From CAZKHG01 sp964552655 (GTDB lineage: Bacteria; Bacteroidota; Bacteroidia; Bacteroidales; Tenuifilaceae), in contig CAZKHG010000018.1 in assembly GCA_964552655.1 (NCBI GenBank), positions 1 through 60,865 on the forward strand: a DNA stretch of 60,865 nt, in the 5' to 3' direction. The notes under the pieces are model-generated. The model had not been told where the DNA came from. It worked only from the letters and a program-made list of their open reading frames with translations, and did no database searches. This document shows, one piece after another, positions 1-8,557 of this stretch (positions are counted from its first letter, which is position 1; the number at the start of each line of letters is the position of its first letter). The translations under genes and the position numbers were made by a program.

Positions 1-1
1 C

Positions 2-1192
2 TCTGTTTCGCTCTATCGGAAAGACTTGGAGAATGAGCTGGTATTATCAAAGGAAAAAGCCGAAGAGTCGGATAAGCTAAAATCCGCTTTTCTGGCAAAC
101 ATGAGCCATGAAATCAGAACTCCAATGAATGCCATACTTGGCTTTTCCCAGCTTTTGGGGTTGCCAAATATCACCAAAGAAAAACGGAAGCAATACATTG
201 ATATTATCAATAGCAAGGGCAATATGCTCGTAAAGCTGATCAATGATATCATAGATGCCTCAAAAGTTGAATCAGGACAGCTTACCATTGTTAACCTGCC
301 GTTTAACCTCAATTCGCTGCTTAAAAACCTAATTAACTTTTACCAGAAAGAAAAAATTTTTTACAAACGCGAAGCAGTAGAAATTAAGCTAGTTATCCCG
401 AAAGGTACTAACTCACTGAACGTAATATCTGACGAGGGAAGGTTGGAGCAGGTACTGACCAACCTGATTGATAACGCTCTTAAATTCACCGAAAGGGGAT
501 TCATTGAATTTGGCTATTCACTATCCGATGATCAAATCAAATTTTTTGTAAAAGATACCGGCATTGGGATTGATCCCAAGATGCAAACCCTGATTTTTGA
601 GAGGTTTAGGCAAGCTGACAACATGCAGGCCTTGAAAAAAGGAGGAACAGGCCTTGGGCTTTCTATTTCAAAAGGCATTGTTAATTTACTAGGTGGTAAA
701 ATTTGGGTAGAATCTGATCCGGGATCTGGTACAACTTTCTATTTTACAATTCCATACAATGTCCAGCTTAAAACTGAAACCGACGAAGAAACGGAGATTG
801 ATGAAGACGTAGATATTTACCCCGATTTCAGGAACAGGGTAATTCTAATTGCCGAAGATGAAGAGGCAAATTACATCTTTTTAAATGAACTGCTTGAGCT
901 TACCGGCGCAACCCTTCTCTGGGCTAAAGATGGGGCTCAATCCGTTGAACTTGTAAAATCAATCAAAAAGGTTGACCTTATCCTGATGGATATTAAAATG
1001 CCAGTGATGAATGGCTATGCAGCAACGCTGGAAATCAGGCAGGTAAACCCTGACATCCCGATTATTGCCCAAACGGCCTACGCATTTAGCGAAGACCGAA
1101 AAAAAGCAGAGGCGGCAGGTTGCAACGATTATATCACTAAACCTATCAATGCCAGGGAACTTTTTTCAATGCTGGAAAAGTATATCAAATAA
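2..1192 (+). CDS. Hybrid histidine kinase/response regulator, 5' end cut by the window edge
   Basis: The reading frame is open from base 2, so the N-terminus, and any sensor domain, lies outside the window. What remains is a HisKA domain with the phospho-accepting His at 107-109 (context SHEIRTP), an HATPase_c domain with an N-box (NALKF) and G-boxes (DTGIGI, GGTGLGLSIS), and a C-terminal receiver domain whose phospho-Asp (LMDIKMP) lies at 989-991. The order fits a cytoplasmic hybrid kinase in which the receiver takes phosphate from the kinase core. No output domain follows the receiver. The protein closely resembles the hybrid kinase at 14067-16046, including the linker before the His (EKAEESDKLKSAFLANMSHE). 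A TTG at 26 is only an internal codon. The domain calls are secure; the signal sensed is unknown. Confidence 0.93.
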   Translation, partial: SVSLYRKDLENELVLSKEKAEESDKLKSAFLANMSHEIRTPMNAILGFSQLLGLPNITKEKRKQYIDIINSKGNMLVKLINDIIDASKVESGQLTIVNLPFNLNSLLKNLINFYQKEKIFYKREAVEIKLVIPKGTNSLNVISDEGRLEQVLTNLIDNALKFTERGFIEFGYSLSDDQIKFFVKDTGIGIDPKMQTLIFERFRQADNMQALKKGGTGLGLSISKGIVNLLGGKIWVESDPGSGTTFYFTIPYNVQLKTETDEETEIDEDVDIYPDFRNRVILIAEDEEANYIFLNELLELTGATLLWAKDGAQSVELVKSIKKVDLILMDIKMPVMNGYAATLEIRQVNPDIPIIAQTAYAFSEDRKKAEAAGCNDYITKPINARELFSMLEKYIK

Positions 1193-1253
1193 TTATGAAA
1201 CTTTTAATTGCAAAAAAAGTGTGTTCTATAAATCTAAAATTACTAATCATAAT

Positions 1254-2381
1254 ATGAGTAAAATTATTGTTCTGGGAGCCGGAATGGTGGGCAAAGCCAT
1301 CGCAATCGATCTGGCAAAAAAACATCAGGTTACATCGGTCGATATCAATGAGAAATCGCTGGAATACCTTTCGGGTAACCATAAAATCAGCACATTGGTT
1401 TTAGATATTTCTGATACTGATAAATTGCAAAAACAAATTTCAAATTTTGATTTAGTTGTTTCAGCAGTCCCTGGTTTTATGGGTTATAAAACAATTCTAG
1501 CAATTATAAATGCTGGAAAAAATTTTGTGGATATCTCCTTTTTGCCGGAGGATGTTCTGCCCCTAAGCCAGCTGGCAAAAGATAAAAATGTAACCGGGGT
1601 AATGGATTGCGGTGTAGCACCGGGTATGCCGAATATCATTGCCGGCTATTACTACGACAGGATGAAAATTGAGTCTTTGGAATATATGGTTGGTGGTTTG
1701 CCAAAGGTTAGAACATTCCCGTTTGAATACAAGGCACCATTCTCACCCTGTGATGTGATTGAGGAGTACACACGCCCGGCGCGGTTTATGGAAAACGGAA
1801 TCGTAGTAAGTAAAGCCCCGATGAGCGACCCAGAACTTATCAACTTCGAAAAGGTTGGAACACTTGAAGCGTTTAATACTGATGGGCTTCGATCGCTTTT
1901 ATTTACCCTGAACAGAATACCAAACATGAAGGAGAAAACCCTTCGCTATCCCGGACACATCCGTTTGGTACAGGCGTTAAAATCGTCCGGGTTTCTTGAT
2001 TATACCCCAATTAAAGTTGAAGGGAAAGACGTTATCCCGTTTGAGTTTACCTCAAAAATTCTGTTCAATTCCTGGAAACTTGGTGATACTGAGCCAGAAT
2101 TTACAGTTATGAGGGTTAAACTTTTAGGAAACGAAAACGGCAAGAATAAAACTGTTATTTACGACCTTTATGACGAGTTCGACCCTGCTGAAAAACTTTC
2201 TTCCATGGCCAGAACAACAGGTTTTACGGCCACAGCTGCAGTTGAACTTATAATTAACGGGATGTTTAAGGAAAAAGGACTTTATCCACCTGAATTCATT
2301 GGAAAAGAAGAGATAAATTTTAAGTTTATTCTTAGCTACCTTAAGGACAGGAATGTCAATTACATTAAAACAGAGTATTAG
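1254..2381 (+). CDS. Saccharopine dehydrogenase family / lysine-6-dehydrogenase-like oxidoreductase
   Basis: The product is 375 aa. It starts with a Rossmann dinucleotide-binding motif (VLGAGMVG, residues 6-13) and then shows the saccharopine-dehydrogenase-type pattern, including CGVAPGMPN around residue 120. Family members catalyse NAD(P)-dependent reactions on lysine- or saccharopine-like amino acids in the cytoplasm. Single-domain bacterial members of this length are often called L-lysine 6-dehydrogenase or saccharopine reductase, but the substrate cannot be read from the sequence. The frame is open upstream to 1065, inside the kinase gene. The ATG at 1254 is chosen because the Rossmann motif begins directly after it and it lies outside the kinase. 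The gap to the kinase is 61 nt, so cotranscription is possible. Confidence 0.85.
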   Translation: MSKIIVLGAGMVGKAIAIDLAKKHQVTSVDINEKSLEYLSGNHKISTLVLDISDTDKLQKQISNFDLVVSAVPGFMGYKTILAIINAGKNFVDISFLPEDVLPLSQLAKDKNVTGVMDCGVAPGMPNIIAGYYYDRMKIESLEYMVGGLPKVRTFPFEYKAPFSPCDVIEEYTRPARFMENGIVVSKAPMSDPELINFEKVGTLEAFNTDGLRSLLFTLNRIPNMKEKTLRYPGHIRLVQALKSSGFLDYTPIKVEGKDVIPFEFTSKILFNSWKLGDTEPEFTVMRVKLLGNENGKNKTVIYDLYDEFDPAEKLSSMARTTGFTATAAVELIINGMFKEKGLYPPEFIGKEEINFKFILSYLKDRNVNYIKTEY

Positions 2382-2561
2382 TAAATCTTTAAAAATCTTT
2401 GTTTTATTTAATTTCAGGATATAAATCTGCTACTCCATTACCTTCGTTTCACTTAATTTGATAATTCCTTTATAACATTCTATGCAAAGATTGATTTAAT
2501 CATAATTAATATTCAATTTGAAATTTACTTTGCTTTTAAGTAAAATTGCGCCTCAAAAAAT

Positions 2562-5453
2562 TTGTCCTTGAATTCCAAAAATACTATTGAATTTTTTGCA
2601 GTTACCCTTCAGCTGCATAGGTATCTAGGTTATATTCTACACCCTTATATTATTAAATTGGTTAGCAAAGAAGGCGGAATTTACACCATCGTTGAACTGC
2701 TTCACCCGGGTAATATTTCGAAATGGGAAGAACTTCTACCTGCTAAAAATACAGAACTTTTCAAGTTGCTGAATGACTTAAACGAAAACTCAATAGTAAA
2801 ACAATTCTCTAAAACCAGGGTGAGCAATGCAAGTTTTTTCAAAGCGATGGTAAACAATGAGCAGCTCAATCTATATATCAGAGGTTATATTGAGCGTAGG
2901 ATGAACAAATGTTTTGAGTTGTTCCTGGAGCTGAAAATCCCTGTTTTTCTAAAAGAGAAGAACTTTAATAACATTTATTCTGATCACCAACTTACCCTCA
3001 ATGATGATTTTGCATTACCTGTTTTTAACTTTTCAGTTGGGGAGACAGAAAGTAAGTATTGGATTTCAGCAACATATAAGAATGCTGACATCAGGTTCAT
3101 CAATAAGAATACAGAGGTGATTTGCAATGATCCGTGCTTGGTGAGGATAGAAAAAAACTTATACCGGTTCAAGGGCATTGATGGCAGAAAGCTTAGCCCA
3201 TTCTTCACAAAACCAAATATATCAATTCCTAAATCGGCTGAAAGAAAATACTTTGAAACTTTTGTTCTGAATATTGTCCGCAATCAGCTTGTTAACCCCG
3301 AAGGATTCACAATCTCCAAAAGCATTCCTGAAAAAAAAGCATTGTTATCATTAGAAAACAGGTTGGCCGGCGGGTTTGCAGTAATTCTGAAGTTCGTATA
3401 TAATTCAAAATCGTACCTGGCAAACGCCAAACTTGAACCGGAGGTTCAGCTTGCTGTTGAAAATGGAAAGTACCATTTTAGCAAATTTGACAGGGATGCT
3501 TCATGGGAAAAAAGTTGTATTGATGCTCTGATATCCTTTGGATTGGGTAAGGTTGGGGAATCCGAATTCTACCCCGCTGAACTCAATCAGAATGGCCCCA
3601 GCTTTGCCCCATACCAGCTGGTTGAATGGCTAAACCTGAATACCGAGAAGCTAAACCGGCTGGGGTTTGAAATTGTTCAAAATTCAGGGCTTAACAACTA
3701 CTATCTTAAAACTTACGAAGTAAGGTTTAATGTTAATACACCTGCTGACTGGTTTGATCTTTATGGCCAGGTTGTTCTGGATGGTTTTCAAATTCCATTT
3801 ATTCATCTGAAGAAGAATATTCTTAAAAATATCCGGGAATTTATATTGCCAAACGGGCAGATATTTATTCTGCCCGAAGAGTGGTTTGCCCGTTATAAAC
3901 CTATTTTCTTTCTTGGGAAAGATACCGGAGATAGAATCTCCATTCACAAGTCCCTTTTCAACCTTTTAGAGGAAATCAATATTGAAAACAATCAGGCAAA
4001 AGATTTAAGAAACCAGTTTAGTAACCTGATAACAGAAATCTCACCACTCCCCAAAGGGTTAAATGCAACTTTACGAAGCTATCAAAAACAAGGCTATATA
4101 TGGTTAAGCTTACTCTATAAAAATAGTTTAGGAGGATGTCTTGCTGATGATATGGGGCTTGGAAAAACCATTCAAACACTTGCATTGCTTCAGTCTATCA
4201 AAGAGAATAATACCAGTGATGGCACAAAAACCTCTTTAATTATTGTACCCACATCACTGGTTCATAATTGGGTAAATGAAATTTCCAGATTTACCAGTAA
4301 TATGACCTACCTGATATATACAGGTTCTTCCCGACAGAATAATCTGCACGACTTTTCAGATTTGGACATTATAATCACCACCTATGGAATAATTCGAAAT
4401 GACATCCATCTTATTACTGATTACCTGTTTAACTATATCATTTTAGATGAAAGCCAGGCGGTTAAGAACCCTCTATCAAAGACGTACAGATCTGTTCTTT
4501 TACTTAAAGCTAATCATTTTCTCACAATTAGCGGCACTCCCATTGAAAACTCGCTCACCGATTTATGGTCACAGATGAATTTTGTCAATCGGGGGGTATT
4601 GGGAAGTTTAAAAACTTTTAATGAGGAATTCATCCAACCCATCACCAAAAACGATGAGGCAAAAAGGAAGCTTTTAAAAAGTATCATTGAACCATTCATC
4701 CTCCGTAGAACCAAAGAGCAGGTAGCCCAGGACTTACCAGAGCTGAGCGAACAGGTTGTTTACTGCGATATGGCCGAAGAGCAGGAGAAAATCTATGAAA
4801 CAGAAAAATCTTCAATCAGGAATGCCATATTAGATCAGATAAAAACTCAAGGCTACAACCGTTCAGCCATTGCAATACTAAGAGGTTTAACAAGGCTAAG
4901 GCAAATAGCAAGTCATCCCTTGATGATTGATGAAACAACATTATCCGGATCGGGTAAGTTTGATGAAATTACCAGAAGTATAGAAAACATTGTGGCTGAA
5001 GGTCACAAAATCCTGGTCTTCTCATCATTTGTTAAGCACCTTAAGCTGATTTCAAACCATCTGGATAATTCCGGTGTCTCCTATGAGCTGCTGACAGGCA
5101 GCACTACGAATAGAAAAGAGGTGGTTGAACGATTCCAGAACAACACCGAAATTAAGCTTTTCCTGATATCGATAAAAGCTGGGGGGGTTGGGCTGAACCT
5201 AACCGCAGCAGATTACATTTTTATTCTTGATCCCTGGTGGAACCCTGCTGTGGAAAATCAGGCTTTGTCCAGAGCGCATAGAATCGGTCAAAACAAAAAA
5301 ACCTTTGTTTACCGTTTTATCTCTTTAAATACTGTTGAAGAAAAAATACTCAAGCTGCAGGAAAAGAAAGAGATTTTGGCCGAATATTTCATCGAAAATT
5401 CCAACCCATTGAGCATTCTTGGAGAAAAGCGGATATTAGAATTAATTGATTAA
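2562..5453 (+). CDS. SNF2-family DEAD/DEAH-box helicase
   Basis: The product is 963 aa. The C-terminal half is a canonical SNF2 ATPase: motif I (DDMGLGKTIQT, about residue 530), motif II DESQ (about 628), motif III (SGTPIENS), and motifs V/VI (AGGVGLNLTAAD, about 875; QALSRAHRIGQ). The N-terminal 480 residues match no domain I can name; this layout is common in Bacteroidota SNF2 proteins. Such proteins use ATP to translocate on double-stranded DNA and remodel protein-DNA complexes; the role in bacteria is poorly known. A stop codon at 2541-2543 precedes the frame and no ATG occurs before about 2847, so the start must be TTG at 2562 or 2568, or a late ATG that would remove about 95 residues. 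I prefer TTG 2562, without certainty. Confidence 0.9.
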   Translation: MSLNSKNTIEFFAVTLQLHRYLGYILHPYIIKLVSKEGGIYTIVELLHPGNISKWEELLPAKNTELFKLLNDLNENSIVKQFSKTRVSNASFFKAMVNNEQLNLYIRGYIERRMNKCFELFLELKIPVFLKEKNFNNIYSDHQLTLNDDFALPVFNFSVGETESKYWISATYKNADIRFINKNTEVICNDPCLVRIEKNLYRFKGIDGRKLSPFFTKPNISIPKSAERKYFETFVLNIVRNQLVNPEGFTISKSIPEKKALLSLENRLAGGFAVILKFVYNSKSYLANAKLEPEVQLAVENGKYHFSKFDRDASWEKSCIDALISFGLGKVGESEFYPAELNQNGPSFAPYQLVEWLNLNTEKLNRLGFEIVQNSGLNNYYLKTYEVRFNVNTPADWFDLYGQVVLDGFQIPFIHLKKNILKNIREFILPNGQIFILPEEWFARYKPIFFLGKDTGDRISIHKSLFNLLEEINIENNQAKDLRNQFSNLITEISPLPKGLNATLRSYQKQGYIWLSLLYKNSLGGCLADDMGLGKTIQTLALLQSIKENNTSDGTKTSLIIVPTSLVHNWVNEISRFTSNMTYLIYTGSSRQNNLHDFSDLDIIITTYGIIRNDIHLITDYLFNYIILDESQAVKNPLSKTYRSVLLLKANHFLTISGTPIENSLTDLWSQMNFVNRGVLGSLKTFNEEFIQPITKNDEAKRKLLKSIIEPFILRRTKEQVAQDLPELSEQVVYCDMAEEQEKIYETEKSSIRNAILDQIKTQGYNRSAIAILRGLTRLRQIASHPLMIDETTLSGSGKFDEITRSIENIVAEGHKILVFSSFVKHLKLISNHLDNSGVSYELLTGSTTNRKEVVERFQNNTEIKLFLISIKAGGVGLNLTAADYIFILDPWWNPAVENQALSRAHRIGQNKKTFVYRFISLNTVEEKILKLQEKKEILAEYFIENSNPLSILGEKRILELID

Positions 5454-5508
5454 CTTCAGTGATACAAACAAACTCTTTGAATTAAGCGATTAATTAAAGA
5501 TTACAAAA

Positions 5509-5541
5509 AATAAAGGTGCTGACAGTCAGCACCTTTATTCA
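5509..5541. terminator. Bidirectional hairpin terminator
   Basis: A perfect 14-bp inverted repeat (left arm 5509-5522, right arm 5526-5539, 3-nt loop) sits between the convergent SNF2 gene and the caspase-like gene. The left arm follows an A-run and the right arm ends in T-rich sequence, so it can act on both strands. Confidence 0.8.
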
Positions 5542-5565
5542 GAAATAGCCAATATCAACTATTTT

Positions 5566-6411
5566 CTAGAGATCAAAATCGCCAACATACGAATCCACGT
5601 AGGATGGGGCGACTCTTACATGAACGGTAGCCGCCCATAATTTCATCTGATCGCATGCATATTGGAAATCTGGCTCACAGTAAATATAATTCAATTGATC
5701 GAATCCAACCATTTGATAGTAGGTGAACACTCCGTTCTGCATGGTTGCATCACCATCATAGGAATATTTTTTGGTATCAGATGCAACGGCAATGATTCTT
5801 CCCGGTGCATTCAAGTCGGTAGCCATGGCGCCAATCTGGCAAGCATCGAAAGAAAACATCATTTTTGTACTTGTGGCACCGGCAAACATTGTTTTAAACC
5901 AGGTGCTGCTAATGTAATACAAATCCGTTGAAACAATTTGACCCCTACTCCCATGACCGGAGTAAACAAAAGCGATTTCGTTACCTGCCACTGACAGGCT
6001 AACCAGATTAGCCACAGCCGCTTCGATATTAGCTTTTGTTGCATTCAAATCCAGCAAAGCTGTTACGCTATACCCTTCGGTTAACAAACGGTTTTTCCAA
6101 TCTATTGCATCATCATCACAATACTGCAGGTCGTTTGTTGTACCGGAATAATCGGAAATGCCAATAACCAGGGCATATTTCCCTTTTGATGCGCTTTCGT
6201 TCGGTTTTACAGAGAAAGCATCTTTACCGGTAACCTGATACTGAGCAATAACATCGGGTGGCCTGTTATCCAATGTAGCAAAATCAGGTCTTACACTCCA
6301 TGTGGACTGATTAGCTTGTGGAACAAGTTCATCCTCTTTGGTGCAGCTCAGGAAAATAATGCCCATCGACAAGGCGATGAAAGCCAGCTTAATCCATTTT
6401 TGTTCTTTCAT
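5566..6411 (-). CDS. Caspase-like (peptidase C14) lipoprotein
   Basis: The product is 281 aa with a lipoprotein signal peptide: a hydrophobic stretch ending in FLSC, with the lipidated Cys at residue 23. The mature part has a caspase p20-like fold pattern: GKYALVIGISDY (residue 77 on), the catalytic His in VYSGHGS (His153) and the catalytic Cys in FSFDACQIG (Cys191). Both dyad residues are present, so it is probably an active caspase-like or metacaspase-type cysteine peptidase, with unknown cleavage specificity. The lipobox points to an outer-membrane or periplasmic location rather than the cytoplasm. It is convergent with the helicase and transcribed alone, downstream of and on the same strand as the LytTR operon but about 320 bp away from it. 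Confidence 0.85.
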   Translation of the reverse strand: MKEQKWIKLAFIALSMGIIFLSCTKEDELVPQANQSTWSVRPDFATLDNRPPDVIAQYQVTGKDAFSVKPNESASKGKYALVIGISDYSGTTNDLQYCDDDAIDWKNRLLTEGYSVTALLDLNATKANIEAAVANLVSLSVAGNEIAFVYSGHGSRGQIVSTDLYYISSTWFKTMFAGATSTKMMFSFDACQIGAMATDLNAPGRIIAVASDTKKYSYDGDATMQNGVFTYYQMVGFDQLNYIYCEPDFQYACDQMKLWAATVHVRVAPSYVDSYVGDFDL

Positions 6412-6730
6412 GTTAGTTGAGTTAAGGTTGTTATTTAAATTAGGGTTTTAATTCATCTCAAAATTGAACCTTTCTTAAGACTATATCAATTGGGATTTTC
6501 ACTATTTTATCTGGTAATAACTCCGGTTTTAATAGCGAGTTTTCGCTATACGAAAAGAGTCAGTAATGAATCTATATCACTGCCTATAAGTATTTTCAAT
6601 TTACATTTAAGTTACAATCAAAAGAAAAGCTGCTAATCCGAGGTATCGGCTTAGAGGCATATTCATTTTGGGTATTATTGATTGTGTATAGGAAGAAAAA
6701 AAACGGGAAATGGAACCGACCTGAATTCTA
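6412..6730. other. Intergenic region upstream of the caspase-like gene
   Basis: These 319 bp hold no gene that I can support. Near 6459-6467 the minus strand has a weak match to the Bacteroidota -7 box (CAATTTTG) that could drive the caspase gene. A short perfect hairpin (ATAGCGA/TCGCTAT, 6532-6549, 4-nt loop) lies in the middle; its function is unknown and it has no T-run. No terminator was found directly after the LytTR gene. Confidence 0.5.
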
Positions 6731-7486
6731 CTACTGGTTTAACCACTCTTTAAACCCGGATGAGCGATCAGAACTTACGATTACATCTACATCGGGTTTT
6801 GGTTGTAATTCGAGTTTTACCCTTGACTTGGAGTAGGTGAACATTGATTTAATGGAAGAAAAACTTACCATGAATTTTCGGTTTGCCCTTTTGAAAACGG
6901 TTGGGTTAAGTATCTCTTCCAGTTTCTCCAGGGTAAAATCTACAGCATACCTGTGATTATCGTGTGTTACTAGAAAAACACCTTTTTCAAGTGCCATAAA
7001 ATAGGCTACATCATCCACCCTGATAGACTTAAGTTTATCAGCATACTGAACAATAAACCGGTTTTGATAGGTATGGTCTGGTTTTCGAATTGCTTTTATA
7101 ATTGATTCCAAATCAACCAATGTTTTCTGATTATGTATGGTTTTATATTTGCTAAGACTAAAAACCAGTTCATCCTTTTTTATAGGCTTCAGTAAGTAAT
7201 CAATGCTATTCACTTTAAATGCTGGGATTGCGTACTGATCATACGCTGTGGTGAATATAACCGGACAGGTTAGTTCTACCTGATCAAAGATTTTGAAGCA
7301 GGATCCATCGGCCAGGTGAATATCCATAAAAATCAGGTCAGGTTGAAGATTTTGCTTGAGCCAATCCACGCTGGTGGAAATGCTATCGGTTGTGGCAAGT
7401 AATTCAATACCCGGTTCTGCTTCTTTAAGCATTTTAATTAACCTACGGGCTGCAGCAATTTCATCCTCAACCACAAGTACCTTCAA
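6731..7486 (-). CDS. LytTR-family response regulator
   Basis: The product is 251 aa: an N-terminal receiver domain with the phospho-Asp at residue 55 (LIFMDIH), and a C-terminal LytTR DNA-binding domain (about 140-250; KANRKFMVSFSSI, DRSSGFKEWL). It is the transcriptional output partner of the LytS-type kinase encoded 1 bp upstream. Together they form a two-component system that is cotranscribed with a TonB-dependent receptor, so the receptor operon or nearby surface genes are likely targets. LytTR domains bind direct-repeat motifs, but I could not pick out a convincing operator. The start ATG at 7486 follows the kinase stop almost directly. Confidence 0.93.
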   Translation of the reverse strand: MKVLVVEDEIAAARRLIKMLKEAEPGIELLATTDSISTSVDWLKQNLQPDLIFMDIHLADGSCFKIFDQVELTCPVIFTTAYDQYAIPAFKVNSIDYLLKPIKKDELVFSLSKYKTIHNQKTLVDLESIIKAIRKPDHTYQNRFIVQYADKLKSIRVDDVAYFMALEKGVFLVTHDNHRYAVDFTLEKLEEILNPTVFKRANRKFMVSFSSIKSMFTYSKSRVKLELQPKPDVDVIVSSDRSSGFKEWLNQ

Positions 7487-7487
7487 A

Positions 7488-8522
7488 CTACATTCTTAAT
7501 AATGGAATTGATACAATAAAATTAGAATCATTTTGGGAAACAACCACTCTTTTTTTAGTGAAGAATGAGTATCGCTCACAAATATTCCTGAGTCCAAACC
7601 CATTCGAAGTTATCTCCTGGTCCCGTTTCTGAAAATTATTTTTTACAATTAAATATTCATTATCTGCTGTTATACTTATGTTCAGTGGTTTATCTCTGGA
7701 TATAATATTATGCTTAATGGCATTCTCAACCAGCATTTGCAGGGTTAGCGGGGCAATCAGGGTTTCAAGAAGCAAATCATCAATATCAATCTGAATTGTA
7801 AGATTTGATCCGTAACGGTTTCTTTGCAGGTTGTAAAAATTTTTGATCAGTTCAATCTCATCCGATAAGTGAATTAACTCCTTATCTTTCAGGTTAAGAA
7901 TTGTACGGTAATAATCAGCCGTTTGCTGAACATATTCAACTGCTCTCTTAGGATCTTCCTCTATTACGGTTGTAAGGGTGTTTAAATTATTAAACAAAAA
8001 GTGAGGGTTTATCTGGCTTTTAAGTGTTTCATACTGACTTCTGATTGTTTCCTTCTCAAGTTTTTCCGATTTAATAAGGGTTTGCTTCCATTGCATAAAA
8101 AAATACCAGGCTTCATAAACAGCGGTATTGAAAAAAGTAATCATCAGGGTAAAAAAGATAGAGAGCTTAAGGTTTTTAGCAAATGATTCCATGGGGTGAA
8201 AATAATTTATGGCAAAAAAAAGTAACCCCACTAGTGCGGTGTAGGTTGATATGGCTATAATCTCAATAATCAGATGCCGGAGCGGATTTTTTTGCCATGG
8301 GAAATTTTCACCTAAATAGATTACAATAGCCCTTACACCAAACCACATTAAAATTGTTGTAGAAAGTGAGCCTAAGAAACCAAACAAAGCATTAAAACTA
8401 ATTACGCCATTCCTGTACTCATCAAAGATAAAAGGCGCTCCAATGGCAATTAGCAGAATGCCAACTATCATCACCCAGGTATCCTGAAAGGTTCTTATCT
8501 TTGTAGGTTCTGTATCCGACAT
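7488..8522 (-). CDS. LytS/YehU-type sensor histidine kinase
   Basis: The product is 344 aa from the ATG at 8522. It has four predicted membrane segments in the first 150 residues, then a His_kinase (PF06580-type) domain with the phospho-His in SQINPHFLFNNLN (His174), and a compact HATPase with LVENAIKHN and GFGLRN. There is no periplasmic domain of any size, so the stimulus is probably sensed in or at the membrane. The frame continues to an ATG at 8546 and to a GTG at 8576 that would overlap the receptor gene. The shorter start gives the usual short cytoplasmic tail before the first helix, but 8546 is equally possible. It partners the LytTR regulator downstream and the TonB receptor upstream. 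Confidence 0.88.
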   Translation of the reverse strand: MSDTEPTKIRTFQDTWVMIVGILLIAIGAPFIFDEYRNGVISFNALFGFLGSLSTTILMWFGVRAIVIYLGENFPWQKNPLRHLIIEIIAISTYTALVGLLFFAINYFHPMESFAKNLKLSIFFTLMITFFNTAVYEAWYFFMQWKQTLIKSEKLEKETIRSQYETLKSQINPHFLFNNLNTLTTVIEEDPKRAVEYVQQTADYYRTILNLKDKELIHLSDEIELIKNFYNLQRNRYGSNLTIQIDIDDLLLETLIAPLTLQMLVENAIKHNIISRDKPLNISITADNEYLIVKNNFQKRDQEITSNGFGLRNICERYSFFTKKRVVVSQNDSNFIVSIPLLRM

Positions 8523-8557
8523 TAAGAGCCAATTTATGGTTAACATCAAAATTATCA

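Noticed and set aside
1065..1253. Upstream extension of the saccharopine-dehydrogenase-like protein into the kinase gene
   Set aside because: The extra residues are a shifted-frame reading of the receiver domain; the Rossmann motif starts after 1254.
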